In this document: positions 9,988 through 19,712 of the stretch, in pieces | Position numbering within the stretch: position 1 is the stretch's first letter | How the letters are laid out: every line of letters starts with the position of its first letter | Assembly (NCBI RefSeq): GCF_900660635.1 | Contig: NZ_LR215031.1 | Coordinates: 434,001 to 498,000 of the forward strand | DNA from: Mycoplasmopsis gallopavonis | GTDB lineage: Bacteria > Bacillota_I > Bacilli_A > Mycoplasmatales > Metamycoplasmataceae | Length of the DNA stretch: 64,000 nt | Direction of reading: 5' to 3' | Made by a program: the position numbers and the translations under genes | Notes under the pieces: model-generated | Database searches by the model: none | What the model was told of the DNA's origin: nothing | The model's input: the letters and a program-made list of their open reading frames with translations, nothing else

Positions 9988-10016
9988 ATGATACATTATT
10001 TTTTAAAAAAGTCCAA
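9988..10016 (-). promoter_or_regulatory. promoter of the 5S rRNA gene
   Basis: -35 TTGGAC (10011-10016) and -10 TATCAT (9988-9993) on the minus strand, separated by 17 bp, placing the start at about the first base of 5S. Confidence 0.6.
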
Positions 10017-10121
10017 AAATTTTTTATTTATTTTTAAAAATTTTTTGATTTGACTAGTCATGTTTTTCCCTTCAAAAAAAAAAAAAAACATAAAATGAAA
10101 ATATATATTAGGATAAATAAA

Positions 10122-11381
10122 TTAGACACTTAACGTCGCATGTGTTAAAAAACCATGCGGCGTTTTTCAATTTAAATTTGATTGAGGTCTTTCGAAGTTA
10201 TATCAAGAAAAATATTTAGATATGATCGAATTCACTTCGCTATCTAACATTTTATCAGTTTCATAAAAATCTAATAATTCTCTTTGAATTAATGCAAAAA
10301 TAAATTCGGAAGGTCTATTTGCTAATGAATTACCTTTTGGAGACATTGATTGTTTAGTATTTACATTTTTTAAAAATTTAGAAAAGGCAAAATTTGCATA
10401 TTCAATTCCGTGATCTGAATGAAAAATAGTAGGTTTGATTTGATGTTTATCAAGAGTATCTTGAACAAGCTTTATAGTAGATGCAGAATCTCTTATATCC
10501 GATAAAGTTCAATTTAAAACAGTGTTACTAAAAGTTTCGGTGATAACATGAAGAAATCTCATTCCTTCTTTTGTTTTAATAAATTTAATATCTGCATGTA
10601 ATTTTTCACCAAAATAATTTGATTTAAAATTTCCTTGAACTAAATCTGATGCTCAGATTCTAGAGAATTTTACCTCTTTGTTTTTCTTTGATTTTTTCTT
10701 TTGATATGCTCTTGATTTATATTGATTAAATTCATAATTTAGTCTAAATAAATATGAAGAAATTCTTTTTTGGTGCGTTAATAAGTATTTTTGATAAAGT
10801 TTATCTCTTCCTATAACAAAATTAGAATTTTTAGCTTCTAAATTAATTCAATTAATTAATTCATGATCAATATATTTCTTTTTGTCAATTTTTTCTTTCT
10901 TAGAATAAGAGTAATAAAAAGAAGTTCGATTTAATTTCAAAACTAATGAAATTTTTGAAATATTTCTAAATTGTTTACTTTTTTCTTCTTTTCTTTTTCT
11001 AATTTTTTCAAAAATTTCTTGTTGTTTTATTCCTCTTTCTTCCAAAATTTCTTCCATAATATCCTGATAAAGATCTCTATCTTCCTCACACAATTCATTG
11101 ATGCTAACTCTTTTTCTTCTTCCTGAGTTAGGTTTTTTACTTTTACCTGATTTACTTTCTAAATTATTCATGTTAGAATTATATATTTTTATCCAACTCT
11201 TTAATAAAGCTTTCGCTCTTCTATAAGGATTTTCATGCTTACCCTCTTTTCTTTGTTTTATGATTTGATATCTTTCTCAAAAATCTTCAACAAAAGTTAT
11301 AATCGCTATTTCAAAACCTTCTTTTTGGTAAATGTGGATATATTTTAATTTTTGTTCTTTTGTAAATTGTTTTAAACGCAT
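10122..11381 (-). CDS. IS3-family transposase, type B
   Basis: 419 aa, one frame under code 4 from ATG 11381 to a TAA that lies within the terminal repeat (10122-10124). The ribosome site AGGAG is intact next to the nested IS. An N-terminal helical domain (Q-F-T-K-E-Q-K-L onward) and a basic segment (G-R-R-K-R-V-S-I-N-E-L) precede the rve core: D in L-H-A-D-I-K-F-I, D in H-S-D-H-G-I-E-Y and E in R-P-S-E-F-I-F. It ends L-N-W-K-T-P-H-G-F. The coding sequence seems complete but its promoter has been separated by IS copy A2. Confidence 0.85.
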
Positions 11382-11408
11382 AAAAAAGACACACTCCTTT
11401 AAACTAGG

Positions 11409-11444
11409 ACACGAAATATGGACACAACCATATTTCGTGTTTTT
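11409..11444 (+). terminator. self-insulating hairpin, IS type A copy 2
   Basis: Identical to the 13-bp stem plus T run at 2175-2210, between the IS edge and the transposase ribosome site. Confidence 0.6.
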
Positions 11445-11462
11445 ATATATTTAGGAGGTATT

Positions 11463-12692
11463 ATGAGACAATTAAAGGCACATGAATGATTAGAACTATT
11501 CGGTAGTTATGAAGATTACAAAAATAATTTGATATCAAAAAATGATTTTGAACTTAAATATTATTCAATCAGAGGTTTTAGTTTTTTTGATAGAAAATTC
11601 AATGAGGCTAAAAAATATTTTGTCTTCAAGTATAACAGATATAATTTAGGAATGATAAATATAGAATCGCAAACAGGTAAATCATCTAAAAAAGGTAAAG
11701 GGTCAGGTAGACCAAAAAGGCAAAAAATTACTCCTATTGAAATTGTAAAAAAGGAATGAGAAAAAATGCCTAAGGAACAATTGATTGAAATTTTAGAAAT
11801 TTATAAAGACTCTTTTGATAGAAATAATATTGAAGTTGATATTTCTAAAATTAAGAAATCTTCACTTTCTACAAGAAAATTGGGCCTATGCTTTAATAAA
11901 TCTAAGTCAACAATTCACAATCTAAAAACTAAAGAGCAGCAAACAAGAAAAAAATCTGTAAATACTAAATATGATGAATTAATAATTAAGTCATTTAAGA
12001 AAAATAAGGGTTTGTTTGGTAGAAAAAGATTGGAAAGTTATATTAGAACAAAATTCCAAATAGATCTAAATTATAGGACTATTGGTAGAGCGATGAGAAG
12101 ATTAAACTTATTTTGTTTAATCAGAAGAAAGAAAATAGATAGAGAACAAAAGAACACAAACGTAAAATTTATAGATCTTGTTAATCGTGATTATCACGGA
12201 GAGACAAACCAAATAATTGCCACTGATGTTACTTATATTTCTGCACCAAAAGATTGCTTAAACAATTTTGTATTTTTATCTGTTGCGATTGATCACAAAA
12301 GCAAATTTGTTGTTAATTATAATCTTTCAAAAAGAAATGATTTAGAACTAGTAATGGAACATATGTCTAAAATCAAAATGGATAAAAAATGAATAGCTCA
12401 TTCTGATCATGGTTTCCAATATTCTTCAAAAACTTATGTAGATTTAATTCAGAAAAACAATGGTGTTGTATCAATGGGTAGAGTAGGAAATTCTTTAGAT
12501 AATAGAGAAGCAGAATATTTCTTTTCAATTTTAAAATCAGAATGTTTAAAATTAATCGATATTACAAAAATAACTTTTAATGAATTAAAATCACTGATTG
12601 ATGATTTTGTGTTTTGATACAACAACGAAAGAATTCAATCAGTATTAAATTGAAAAACACCTCAAGAGTGTTGAGGTGTTTTAGTAAATTAA
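11463..12692 (+). CDS. IS3-family transposase, type A copy 2
   Basis: 409 aa, almost identical to the product at 2229-3458. The one amino-acid change seen is Asn to Thr at about residue 371 (I-T-K-I-T-F-N). The DDE residues, the TAGGAGG ribosome site and the terminal hairpin in the last codons are all kept. Confidence 0.92.
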
Positions 12693-12777
12693 ACTTTTTG
12701 TCCACTTTTCGTGTCCCAGTTTACTTTCTTTTTGGAATGTGTCTAATTTTTTTATCCTGATTTACTTTTGATGCTCG

Positions 12778-12948
12778 CTATTTTAAATTTAATTTGCTTT
12801 TTCTTTCTTCGATCATTTCTAAAATATCTTCTGGTGTAATTCCTCTTATTGCTAGTATTTCTTCCATAATATCTTGATAAAGTTCTCTATCTTCTTTGCA
12901 TAATTCATTGATACTTACTCTTTTTTTTACATTTTTTCTTAATTGCAT
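12778..12948 (-). pseudogene. remnant of an IS type B-like transposase N-terminus
   Basis: A 56-codon frame with a fair ribosome site (GAGGTATTTT then ATG) reading V-S-I-N-E-L-C-K-E-D-R-E-L-Y-Q-D-I-M-E-E. The matching stretch of the type B transposase is V-S-I-N-E-L-C-E-E-D-R-D-L-Y-Q-D-I-M-E-E. Only the region after the basic linker survives; the integrase core and the terminal repeats are missing. It is a decayed relative next to the intact type B element. Bases 12949-13157 hold no gene that I can support. Confidence 0.7.
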
Positions 12949-13157
12949 AAAATACCTCTTGCTTTTTGTATTATTTGAATTTTTAATTTTCTTAAATTTA
13001 TTATATCTTTTTTAATACCTTGTGTAAGAAAAATGAAAAACTATGATTTTTAAACAAACTTTACAATCTTAATGCGAATCTATCTAAAATATGAAAATTT
13101 GATTGTAAAAAATCAAAAAAGTTAATTTTCATTAATAAAAAAGAATAAAATAAAAAT

Positions 13158-13610
13158 ATGTCAGATAAAGAATTTAAATTATACACTTGTCGTGCAAAAA
13201 AAGGAATAGAAGTAGAATCATTTTTTTATGATATAAATGGTAAAGAATTCGAAAGCCAAAAAGGAAAAGGTCTTAGACCTTTAGTAATATTTGAATGCCA
13301 AGAACGAATATTCTTTTTGACTTTTAGAAGTCAAAATAATAGAAAAGGATACGTTTCAGAAATACTTTTTAAGATAAAAAATTCAAAAAATTTAGACAAT
13401 GATTCTTATTTGGAATGCAAAAATATTCACATTATGGAAAGAAAAAAATTTTTTCAAATTTTTGACGAATCTTCTAAAGAAGAATTAACTGAAGAATTAA
13501 TTGAAGAATTAATTGGAGTGAATGAGAAAGGAGAAGTAGAGAAAATCCCAATTACAGAACCCATTATAGAACCAATAAAAGAAAGAATGAGAAAGAAAAA
13601 ATGTAAATAA
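13158..13610 (+). CDS. hypothetical protein, possible MazF/PemK-like fold (weak)
   Basis: 150 aa, unrecognised. The central part, R-P-L-V-I-F-E followed by a beta-rich stretch and S-Y-L-E-C-K-N-I-H-I-M-E-R-K-K-F, resembles the layout of MazF/PemK toxins (RP-V strand, then a late S-Y-V/strand/helix). The match is by eye only and the N-terminal DIV-type motif is absent. The C-terminal tail is acidic then basic and contains three 12-bp tandem repeats (13486-13521) coding E-E-L-T/I. The ATG has no clear ribosome site. It forms a two-gene unit with the next ORF (2-nt gap) ending in a strong hairpin. Confidence 0.55.
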   Translation: MSDKEFKLYTCRAKKGIEVESFFYDINGKEFESQKGKGLRPLVIFECQERIFFLTFRSQNNRKGYVSEILFKIKNSKNLDNDSYLECKNIHIMERKKFFQIFDESSKEELTEELIEELIGVNEKGEVEKIPITEPIIEPIKERMRKKKCK

Positions 13611-13612
13611 TT

Positions 13613-13903
13613 ATGATTAAGAACTTAGAATGTATTGAATTAAATATAAACATAATAGATTATGATAAAGAAATTAAACAATCTTCTTTGATACAAGAAA
13701 TAAAAGTGCTCAAAAATGATGTAAAACTTAAATACTTAAAATTTAATGACGTAAACTTAATATCAGCTATCAAAGAATTTAGTTTAGAATTCCATTTAAA
13801 GAATTTAGAAGACTTTATAGAAATCAAAGAAAAAGAACTTAAAGAAAAAGAACTTAAAAAAATTACGAAAAAAAACTCAGAAGACTGGGGAATGAGTCTC
13901 TAA
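13613..13903 (+). CDS. hypothetical protein, partner of the preceding gene
   Basis: 96 aa, unrecognised, starting 2 nt after the stop of the 150-aa gene. It is charged, Lys/Glu/Ile-rich and probably helical, with a short tandem repeat (two 15-bp units near 13826-13857 coding K-E-K-E-L). The end N-S-E-D-W-G-M-S-L carries a rare TGG-encoded Trp. Size, charge and tight coupling would fit an antitoxin-like partner, but nothing in the sequence proves it. Confidence 0.5.
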   Translation: MIKNLECIELNINIIDYDKEIKQSSLIQEIKVLKNDVKLKYLKFNDVNLISAIKEFSLEFHLKNLEDFIEIKEKELKEKELKKITKKNSEDWGMSL

Positions 13904-13905
13904 TA

Positions 13906-13937
13906 AAAAATACGCAATTTTTTGTTGCGTATTTTTA
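13906..13937. terminator. bidirectional rho-independent terminator
   Basis: Stem AAAAATACGCAA / TTGCGTATTTTT with A and T runs on both sides, lying between the + strand pair and the convergent minus-strand signal peptidase gene. Confidence 0.8.
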
Positions 13938-13952
13938 TATAAAAAGAGAAAA

Positions 13953-14420
13953 TTACAAAATAATACAGCTTTCTATTCTGCTCAGTTCGATTAACCCGAA
14001 ATTTCTAGAATCATAACTAAAATTTAAATTTACACCTAAAACAAAAGCTTGTTTTTGAGGGATAATTAGTTCTAAATCGTCTCCAAAATCACCTTGAAAT
14101 AAATGTGAAAGATCAATATTATTAACAAAAAGATGATTATTAGAAATAATAAGATGATCTCCTTCTTTTGCTACTAACATTTTAACTAAATAAAGATCAT
14201 TTTCTTTAAAAATTATAAAATCACCTTTTTTATAATTTGATTTTTTAATTGCTAGTTTTATAGCACCATTTTTAAGCAACGGTTCCATAGACTGACCTTT
14301 AATTTTGATTATTGAGAAGAAAAAGAAAATCAAAAAAAGACATAAAATAAAAAAAGTCAAAAAGCTAAAGATTATTATTTTCTTCTTATTTTTCTTTCAA
14401 TAGTTTGTTTGTGCTTGCAT
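13953..14420 (-). CDS. type I signal peptidase (S26 family)
   Basis: 155 aa membrane protease, expected to cut signal peptides of secreted proteins on the outer face. There is one N-terminal TM segment (about 16-40). The box B serine lies in G-Q-S-M-E-P-L-L, the box D lysine in Y-L-V-K-M-L-V-A-K-E-G-D, and box E is Y-D-S-R-N-F-G. The length is short but typical for Gram-positive-type enzymes. The start at ATG 14420 overlaps the 3' end of the ABC-permease gene by 35 bases, so the two are co-transcribed. It is the last gene of a four-gene operon that also encodes a small secreted protein, its likely substrate. Confidence 0.85.
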
Positions 14421-16611
14421 AAAATTTTTTGATTGAGACAATGAAAAAGACCAAGAACGAAACACCTGTAATACTTATTCAAAAAATAAATAAACTTAAA
14501 GAACTTAAAGCTCAATCAAATCTTAAAAGATATAAATTTTTAATTAATAATGTAAAAGTTAAATAAATAGGATACATTAAAGCAAACGCAATTCCAAATG
14601 AAATCACCGCTACAATAAAGAAAGCTGATAAATGATAAATTAAACTTTCTAATGAATTTAAACCTAAAAGTTTTAATAAAGCTATTTCTTTTGTTTTTGA
14701 TTGAATAATCAAATAAGAAAAAATAAAGATCGAAATTAACGAAATTAATAAAACAGCAAAAGCAAAAATAAGTATTAATTTTGTGGTGTCACGACTATTA
14801 CCTATAATAATTGAATTTAATGAAGCAAAATTAGTATAAATATCTAAATGTGATTCTTTTTTTGTTATTTCTGTTAAAGAAGATAAAGTTTTTTCTAAAC
14901 TTTCAATATTATTAAAATACATTAAAAAACCACTTGGATAACCATTGATAAATTTATTATATGAATCTAATAATTTATCATATGTTTTTTGGTTAACTCG
15001 AATTTCTTCTAAATTACTTTCATTAGAAACATCGATATTTTTTAGATTAAGATCTAGCGAAAGTACAAAACGCATTTCTAATTTGTATTTAGAACCTTTA
15101 TGTAAAGACTGAGAATTAAAGTTTACAATTGAAAACTCATTATCTGCTAAATTATTATCAATTTTTATGTTATAAAAAGTTTTTATAGAAACACCTTGCG
15201 AAATTTCATAATCATAATTAAACAAAGTTAATTGAAATAATGTAATTTTCTTAGCAAAGTCAGATGATATTTTTTTAGTGGTTTGATTGTTAGTTAAAAC
15301 TTCAACATTTTGATGCTTTGAATTAGATTTGCTAGATAAAATATTTAAATTAGACTTTTTGAAAATTCCAACGATTCTAAGATCGCCGACTGTTTCTGTT
15401 CTAATAAGATTATTATTTTCTAAATTAAAACCATATTTATCAGCTGTTTCATTAGAAATTAAAACTTCATTAATCGTTAATGGTAATCTACCCATTAAAT
15501 CCATTTTTGCTAATTTATTTTTTCAAAATGGTGAATCATTAATTTCTTTAAATTGAATTAGAAAAGAAGAATCTGACTCACTAAAACCAAAAATATTTTG
15601 ATTAATTTTATAAGAAAAATATTGAGTAGCAGCTTCTTTTTGAAACTTATTTTTAATAAATTCTGTTTTTTCAAGATTTAAAAGTTGCCTAGAATGGTTA
15701 TCACCAACCTTATTAGAAACTTCAATATAATCAGAGTCTGTTTGCTCAAAATATTTTTGAGAAACCACGGCTGAATTATTGTGTAAATTAAAAGTATTTG
15801 ATAATAAGCTTGAACTAAATCCTATTAAGAAAATCATTAAAATAAATGAAATTCATTTTCTTTTAATTTCTTTTCAAGAAAAAGTTCATAAAGGTTTGTA
15901 CTTTGCAAACGAAATTTTCTTGCGAGAATTTTTGTTTGGTTGCCAAATATCCTTTTTCAAATAACTAGGATTATTTTGAATCATCTTGTTATTTGCCAAG
16001 TCATAAATATAGTCTCCGTATTTCTCGGCAGCTTTAAGATCATGGGAAACTACAATTATAGTTTTAGATAATGATAAATCAGATAATATTTCAAAAATAT
16101 TTTGACTATTTTGTGCATCTAAATTACCAGTAGGTTCATCAGCTAAAATGATTTGCGAATCACGTGTTAAAGATCTAGCTATTGCGATTCTTTGCTTTTC
16201 TCCTCCTGATAAATTTTTGACTTTTTCATTTTTATCCAAATTATCTAAATTTAACTTCTTTAAAATTGGATCAATTCCATTTTTATCAAATTGATGATTA
16301 ATAAAATTAAGTGGAAAAGATAAATTTTCTTTGATCTTTAAATCTTCAAAAAGATTAAAGTCTTGAAAGATAAAATCCACAAAATTTTGTTTGAGCATCT
16401 CGTTAGGACTTAAAGTTTGGTCTTTGTGTTGATACTCTACTAAACCATCAAACTCTTTATCGACTCCACCTAAAATATTAAGCAAAGTAGATTTACCTTG
16501 ACCTGAAGGTGAAATAATGAAAGTTATGGTTTTCTCTTTGATTTCAAAGTTCAAGTTATTAAAAACTTGTTTTTTGCCATATTTTTTAGATAAATTTTTT
16601 ACTTGTAACAT
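14386..16611 (-). CDS. fused ABC ATPase / FtsX-type permease (MacB-like exporter)
   Basis: 741 aa, continuous only when two TGA codons (one after K-Y-K-P-L, one after N-D-S-P-F) are read as Trp. The N-terminal ATPase (1-220) has Walker A S-P-S-G-Q-G-K-S-T, Q-loop D-F-I-F-Q-D-F, signature L-S-G-G-E-K-Q-R-I and Walker B I-I-L-A-D-E-P-T-G. A TM segment at about 260 is followed by a large extracellular domain and three C-terminal TMs of the FtsX type (around I-L-I-F-A-F-A-V-L-L). This architecture is that of MacB/LolCDE-type transporters, which move proteins, lipoproteins or peptides rather than sugars. The Walker A begins S-P instead of the usual G-P/G-x. ATG 16611 has AAGG upstream. Confidence 0.85.
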
Positions 16612-16631
16612 CAAAACCTTCTATTATGTTC

Positions 16632-17234
16632 TTATCTTCTATCACTATAATTTTCATCAGCCAAAGAATCCACAATAACATATTTATCACGTTCTTTATA
16701 TGTTGCATTTGATGACATGTCTACTTTATAAGCACTTCAAATATGACCTGAATAAGAATAGTAAACATCTCCTTTTGATGTATTTTGGAATGGATAATGG
16801 AAAATTCTGCCTTTCTCTGTAGGAGAAGAACTAATTCCTACACTTGCTTCTAACCCATTACCAGAGCTTGCTCCTGCCGAAAATGATATAGAAGGTTTTC
16901 CAGAACCTTCAACTCAAGTATCTATACTTAATATAATTTTTAATGGATGGTTAGAACTACCTTTAAAAGTAGAAGCTTGACCTTTTCAAAAAACTTGATC
17001 ACTACTTCAAAAATAACTTTTAGTTCAAACTTCACCGTCATAAGAAACTGAATAAACTTTATTCTGAACAAGCTTAATACCAGATTGTTTTACATGATAT
17101 TTTTTGATTTTACCAAATCAAGCATTTGCTTCTTTTTTGAATTTTGTACCAACAACAATAGCACTAGGTGCAGCTATCACTCCACCAATTGCAAATATTG
17201 TTAATAAACTTGATAATTTCTTTTTAAATTTCAT
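16632..17234 (-). CDS. secreted protein with N-terminal signal peptide, unknown
   Basis: 200 aa. The N-terminus is a classic signal peptide: basic (M-K-F-K-K-K-L), hydrophobic core (L-L-T-I-F-A-I-G-G-V-I-A-A-P), then a possible cleavage site, with no lipobox cysteine. The mature part is Trp-, Ser-, Tyr- and Gly-rich and probably beta-structured, with segments such as S-F-S-A-G-A-S-S-G-N-G and V-Y-Y-S-Y-S-G-H-I-W; several Trp are TGA. The ribosome site GGAG overlaps the upstream stop and the gap is 3 nt. Its position between a membrane-anchored helical protein and an exporter plus signal peptidase suggests a dedicated cargo. Function unknown. Confidence 0.75.
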
Positions 17235-17237
17235 TTT

Positions 17238-18875
17238 TTATACTCCTTGTTTTTTATATATTGAAGAATATAAATCAAAAAGAGTTTCTTGACTATATTC
17301 TTGTTTTTTATTTTCATTTGGTATTATATCAAAAAGAAAATAATATAAATTTCTAAAATCATCATTTTTTAAAATATTTTCTCAATTAATTTTCAAATCT
17401 AAGAAATAAGAAAGGTCTTTAAAAATGATTGCTAAATCAATATTAGAAATTTGTTTTAAATTATTAATAAGTTGTTTTGTTTCTGCAACCTTTTTGATAG
17501 GAACTATTATTTTTTTCTTGATGTCATAGTGTTTAATTTGAAATAAACAACCAAGAATTATTAAAGTTTCATAACTTTCTGAAATATTCAAATTATTTAA
17601 TAAAAGATTATTAATTCTATCAATGATATCATTAGAAATTTTAAGATCATTTTCATTTAAAATTTTTAAAGCAAAATAAATATTTAGTAAATTTTTGAAA
17701 CTTAAAGCTTGTTGAGTTTCTCTAAATGAGGAAAATAAATACTTAATAAAACTTAGTGCAATATTCTGATCAAAAGGCAAAAATAAAGAATAAGAGTACG
17801 CAATAAAAGAATCTAGATTGTAATAAAAGTCAATTGAATCTAAATTTTGTTGTAAATAAGTTAATTTTTTATTTTCTTCTCATAAATTAAACTTATTGAT
17901 TCAAAATGTTGAATTCAAAAATAAAAACATATATTTATCTTGTTTAATTTTATCTTCTTGAAAAAATGAATTATTTTCAATTGAAGAAAAAATGTTATTT
18001 TCCACTGAATAATGATTTAAAAGTTCATAAACTGATCATATATACTCCATTGTTGCTAAATCAAAATCATAACTAGTAATAATTTCATTTTCAATATCAT
18101 TTTTGAAATTTATTAAAAATGTTTTTTCATCATTAGTAAGATCTTCATTAAGAATTTGTTTAATTTTTAATATTTTTAGTAAATAATCTTTATTTAAAGA
18201 TAAATTTTCATTTTCATTAACTTTATCTTCCAGTGCTTTTTTCAAAGAAATTAATTGATTCGAAAAATCTAATTCCGAAAGAATTGAACTTAAACCGATT
18301 TCTTTTAGTGCTGAATAAATTTTAATATTAATATCTGCAAAAGCAGTAATTCCAAACGAATCTAATTTCTTGTCATATAAATAATTTAATTTTTTATTTC
18401 AAAATTTCTTTAAATAATTTTTAATTTTTTCTTTTCATTCTTCATTTTCTAAATTAGGTTCTAAAGCAATTGAATATAAATAATTATCAAAAATTACAAG
18501 AGGTAAATCACTAATTTTATCTAATTTAAAAATATTTGAAAGTTGATTTTTAAATCTCAAATTTTTAAAATTACTTCTGCGATAAAGATTTACTAAATAA
18601 TAATTAAATTCTATGTTCTTAATTTTTTTTCAATCATAAAAAATAAATTTTTCATCACTTTTAAACAAGTGTTTTTCTAAAATTTCATTTTTCTTATCAA
18701 TAAATTCTTGTTTTTTTAGTTTTAATTTATTCAAATGTGAAATTGATTTTGGAGCTTCAATTTCATATGTTTGATTTTTATCTCCATAAATATAATAAGT
18801 CAAAGTAGCAAGTGAAGCGGATGTTGTTACTGTAATTAAACTTCAAATTAAAATTTTTTTATATTTTCTAATCAT
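17238..18875 (-). CDS. membrane-anchored all-helical protein, unknown
   Basis: 545 aa. A single N-terminal TM or uncleaved signal (I-L-I-W-S-L-I-T-V-T-T-S-A-S-L-A) is followed by about 500 mostly helical residues rich in Lys, Asn, Leu and Ile. Repeated short helical pairs around residues 360-480 (for example F-K-N-L-L-N-I-Y-F-A-L-K-I-L) suggest an alpha/alpha repeat. ATG 18875 has AAAGGAG. It is the first gene of the export operon. I recognise no family; the bulk should lie outside the membrane. Confidence 0.75.
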
Positions 18876-18956
18876 GTTTATATTCTCCTTTAAAGTAATT
18901 ATAAAAAAGATTGAATAAAAAAATAAATATTTTAATTAAACTAAATGAAAACAAAA

Positions 18957-18990
18957 AAGACACTTAACAAAAATTTGTTTAGTGTCTAAT
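18957..18990 (-). terminator. terminator between the maltodextrin operon and the export operon
   Basis: Stem AGACACTaAACAAA / TTTGTTaAGTGTCT-type hairpin with a T run on the minus strand. It separates the gene ending at 19026 from the operon starting at 18875, so the two are distinct units. Confidence 0.75.
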
Positions 18991-19025
18991 TTTTCTATGT
19001 TAATCTAGAATTAACAAAAAGATTT

Positions 19026-19712
19026 TTAGTTGCTTGCCACTCTTCCTTCTTCTATCTCTCTAATTTTTTGTTTTAAAGAATTTGTATCATCTATTTTTCT
19101 TGCAAGGAAAATAGAGTTTTTAAGATATCCTAATTTGGTTTTTGCAACAATGCTAAGAATTAAACCAAGAAAAGCAAGAGCAAGAGCTACTCAAAATCAT
19201 TTATAACTAATTTCATTGACTAAAATCTTTTCATTAATAGTAATCGACATTCCATCCATAACTTCAACTCTTCGATCTGTAATATAAGTTTTTTCTGGTT
19301 GAAGTGAAATTAAGAAGAAAAGTAAAATAAAACTAATTGAGGTAGAGTAGTATAAGAATCTAAAATATTTATCTCCATTATACTTATTAGTAAATAAGAA
19401 AATTAAAATTACAAGATTAAAGATAAAACCAATTGTCAGTGCAACTAAAATTAAACTAGCTAGTGTGTAATAAACTTTTTGTAAAGCGTAAGCTGGTGAA
19501 AGTTGATTTAAATCAATTTCTGTTTTGTTTAATTTCGCTTTTAAAATTGCAGCATCAAGTTTAATATATTGTTTAAAATAAACAGATTCACTAATCATGA
19601 TGACAAAGAGAAATGTAAAAACAAGAGCTAAACTAACTAACAAAATTTTGCGTGCTAAATAATTTTGTGAAGCATTAAATTGCTTGATTTTTAATTTTAA
19701 ATCTGAAAACAT
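19026..19712 (-). CDS. membrane protein at the end of the maltodextrin operon
   Basis: 228 aa with four hydrophobic segments (about residues 22-43, 84-108, 116-135 and 172-190) and a charged C-terminal tail. The ATG overlaps the malK-like stop codon by one base (TAATG), so translation is coupled. A second small membrane protein of the operon (24938-25459) has a similar style. Not recognised; it may be an accessory subunit of the sugar transporter. Confidence 0.75.

Larger units (their letters stand above)
11400..12723 (+). mobile_element. IS3-family element, type A copy 2 (nested)
   Basis: 1324 bp, differing from copy 1 at three positions that I could find (about 11627, 11707 and 12573). It is flanked by a perfect 3-bp duplication CTT (11397-11399 and 12724-12726) and inserted into the 5' leader of IS type B in the opposite orientation, about 18 bases from that transposase's start codon. 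The near-identity of the copies indicates recent transposition. Confidence 0.92.
10110..12758 (-). mobile_element. IS3-family element, type B, interrupted by a nested IS
   Basis: Inverted repeats of about 20 bp (AGGATAAATAAATTAGACAC at 10110 and AGGATAAAAAAATTAGACAC reversed at 12758) bound a 2.65-kb block. Removing the nested type A copy (11400-12723 plus one CTT) leaves about 1322 bp. The nested copy is inserted just upstream of the transposase Shine-Dalgarno. The 5' end of type B also forms an internal hairpin (AGACACATTCC with GGAGTGTGTCT) that the nested IS now splits. No clear target duplication is visible. Confidence 0.8.

Noticed and set aside
15329-15964. Plus-strand frames opposite the ABC-permease gene
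   Set aside because: Shadows of the 741-aa fused gene, which is continuous once TGA is read as Trp.
14386-16611. Separate ABC ATPase and permease genes
   Set aside because: The pieces lie in the same frame and are split only by TGA codons, so they form one fused protein.
16632-17234. Lactococcin 972 family bacteriocin
   Set aside because: The operon layout is reminiscent, but I cannot find the family's G-T-W and H-S-A-T-V-type motifs in the secreted protein.
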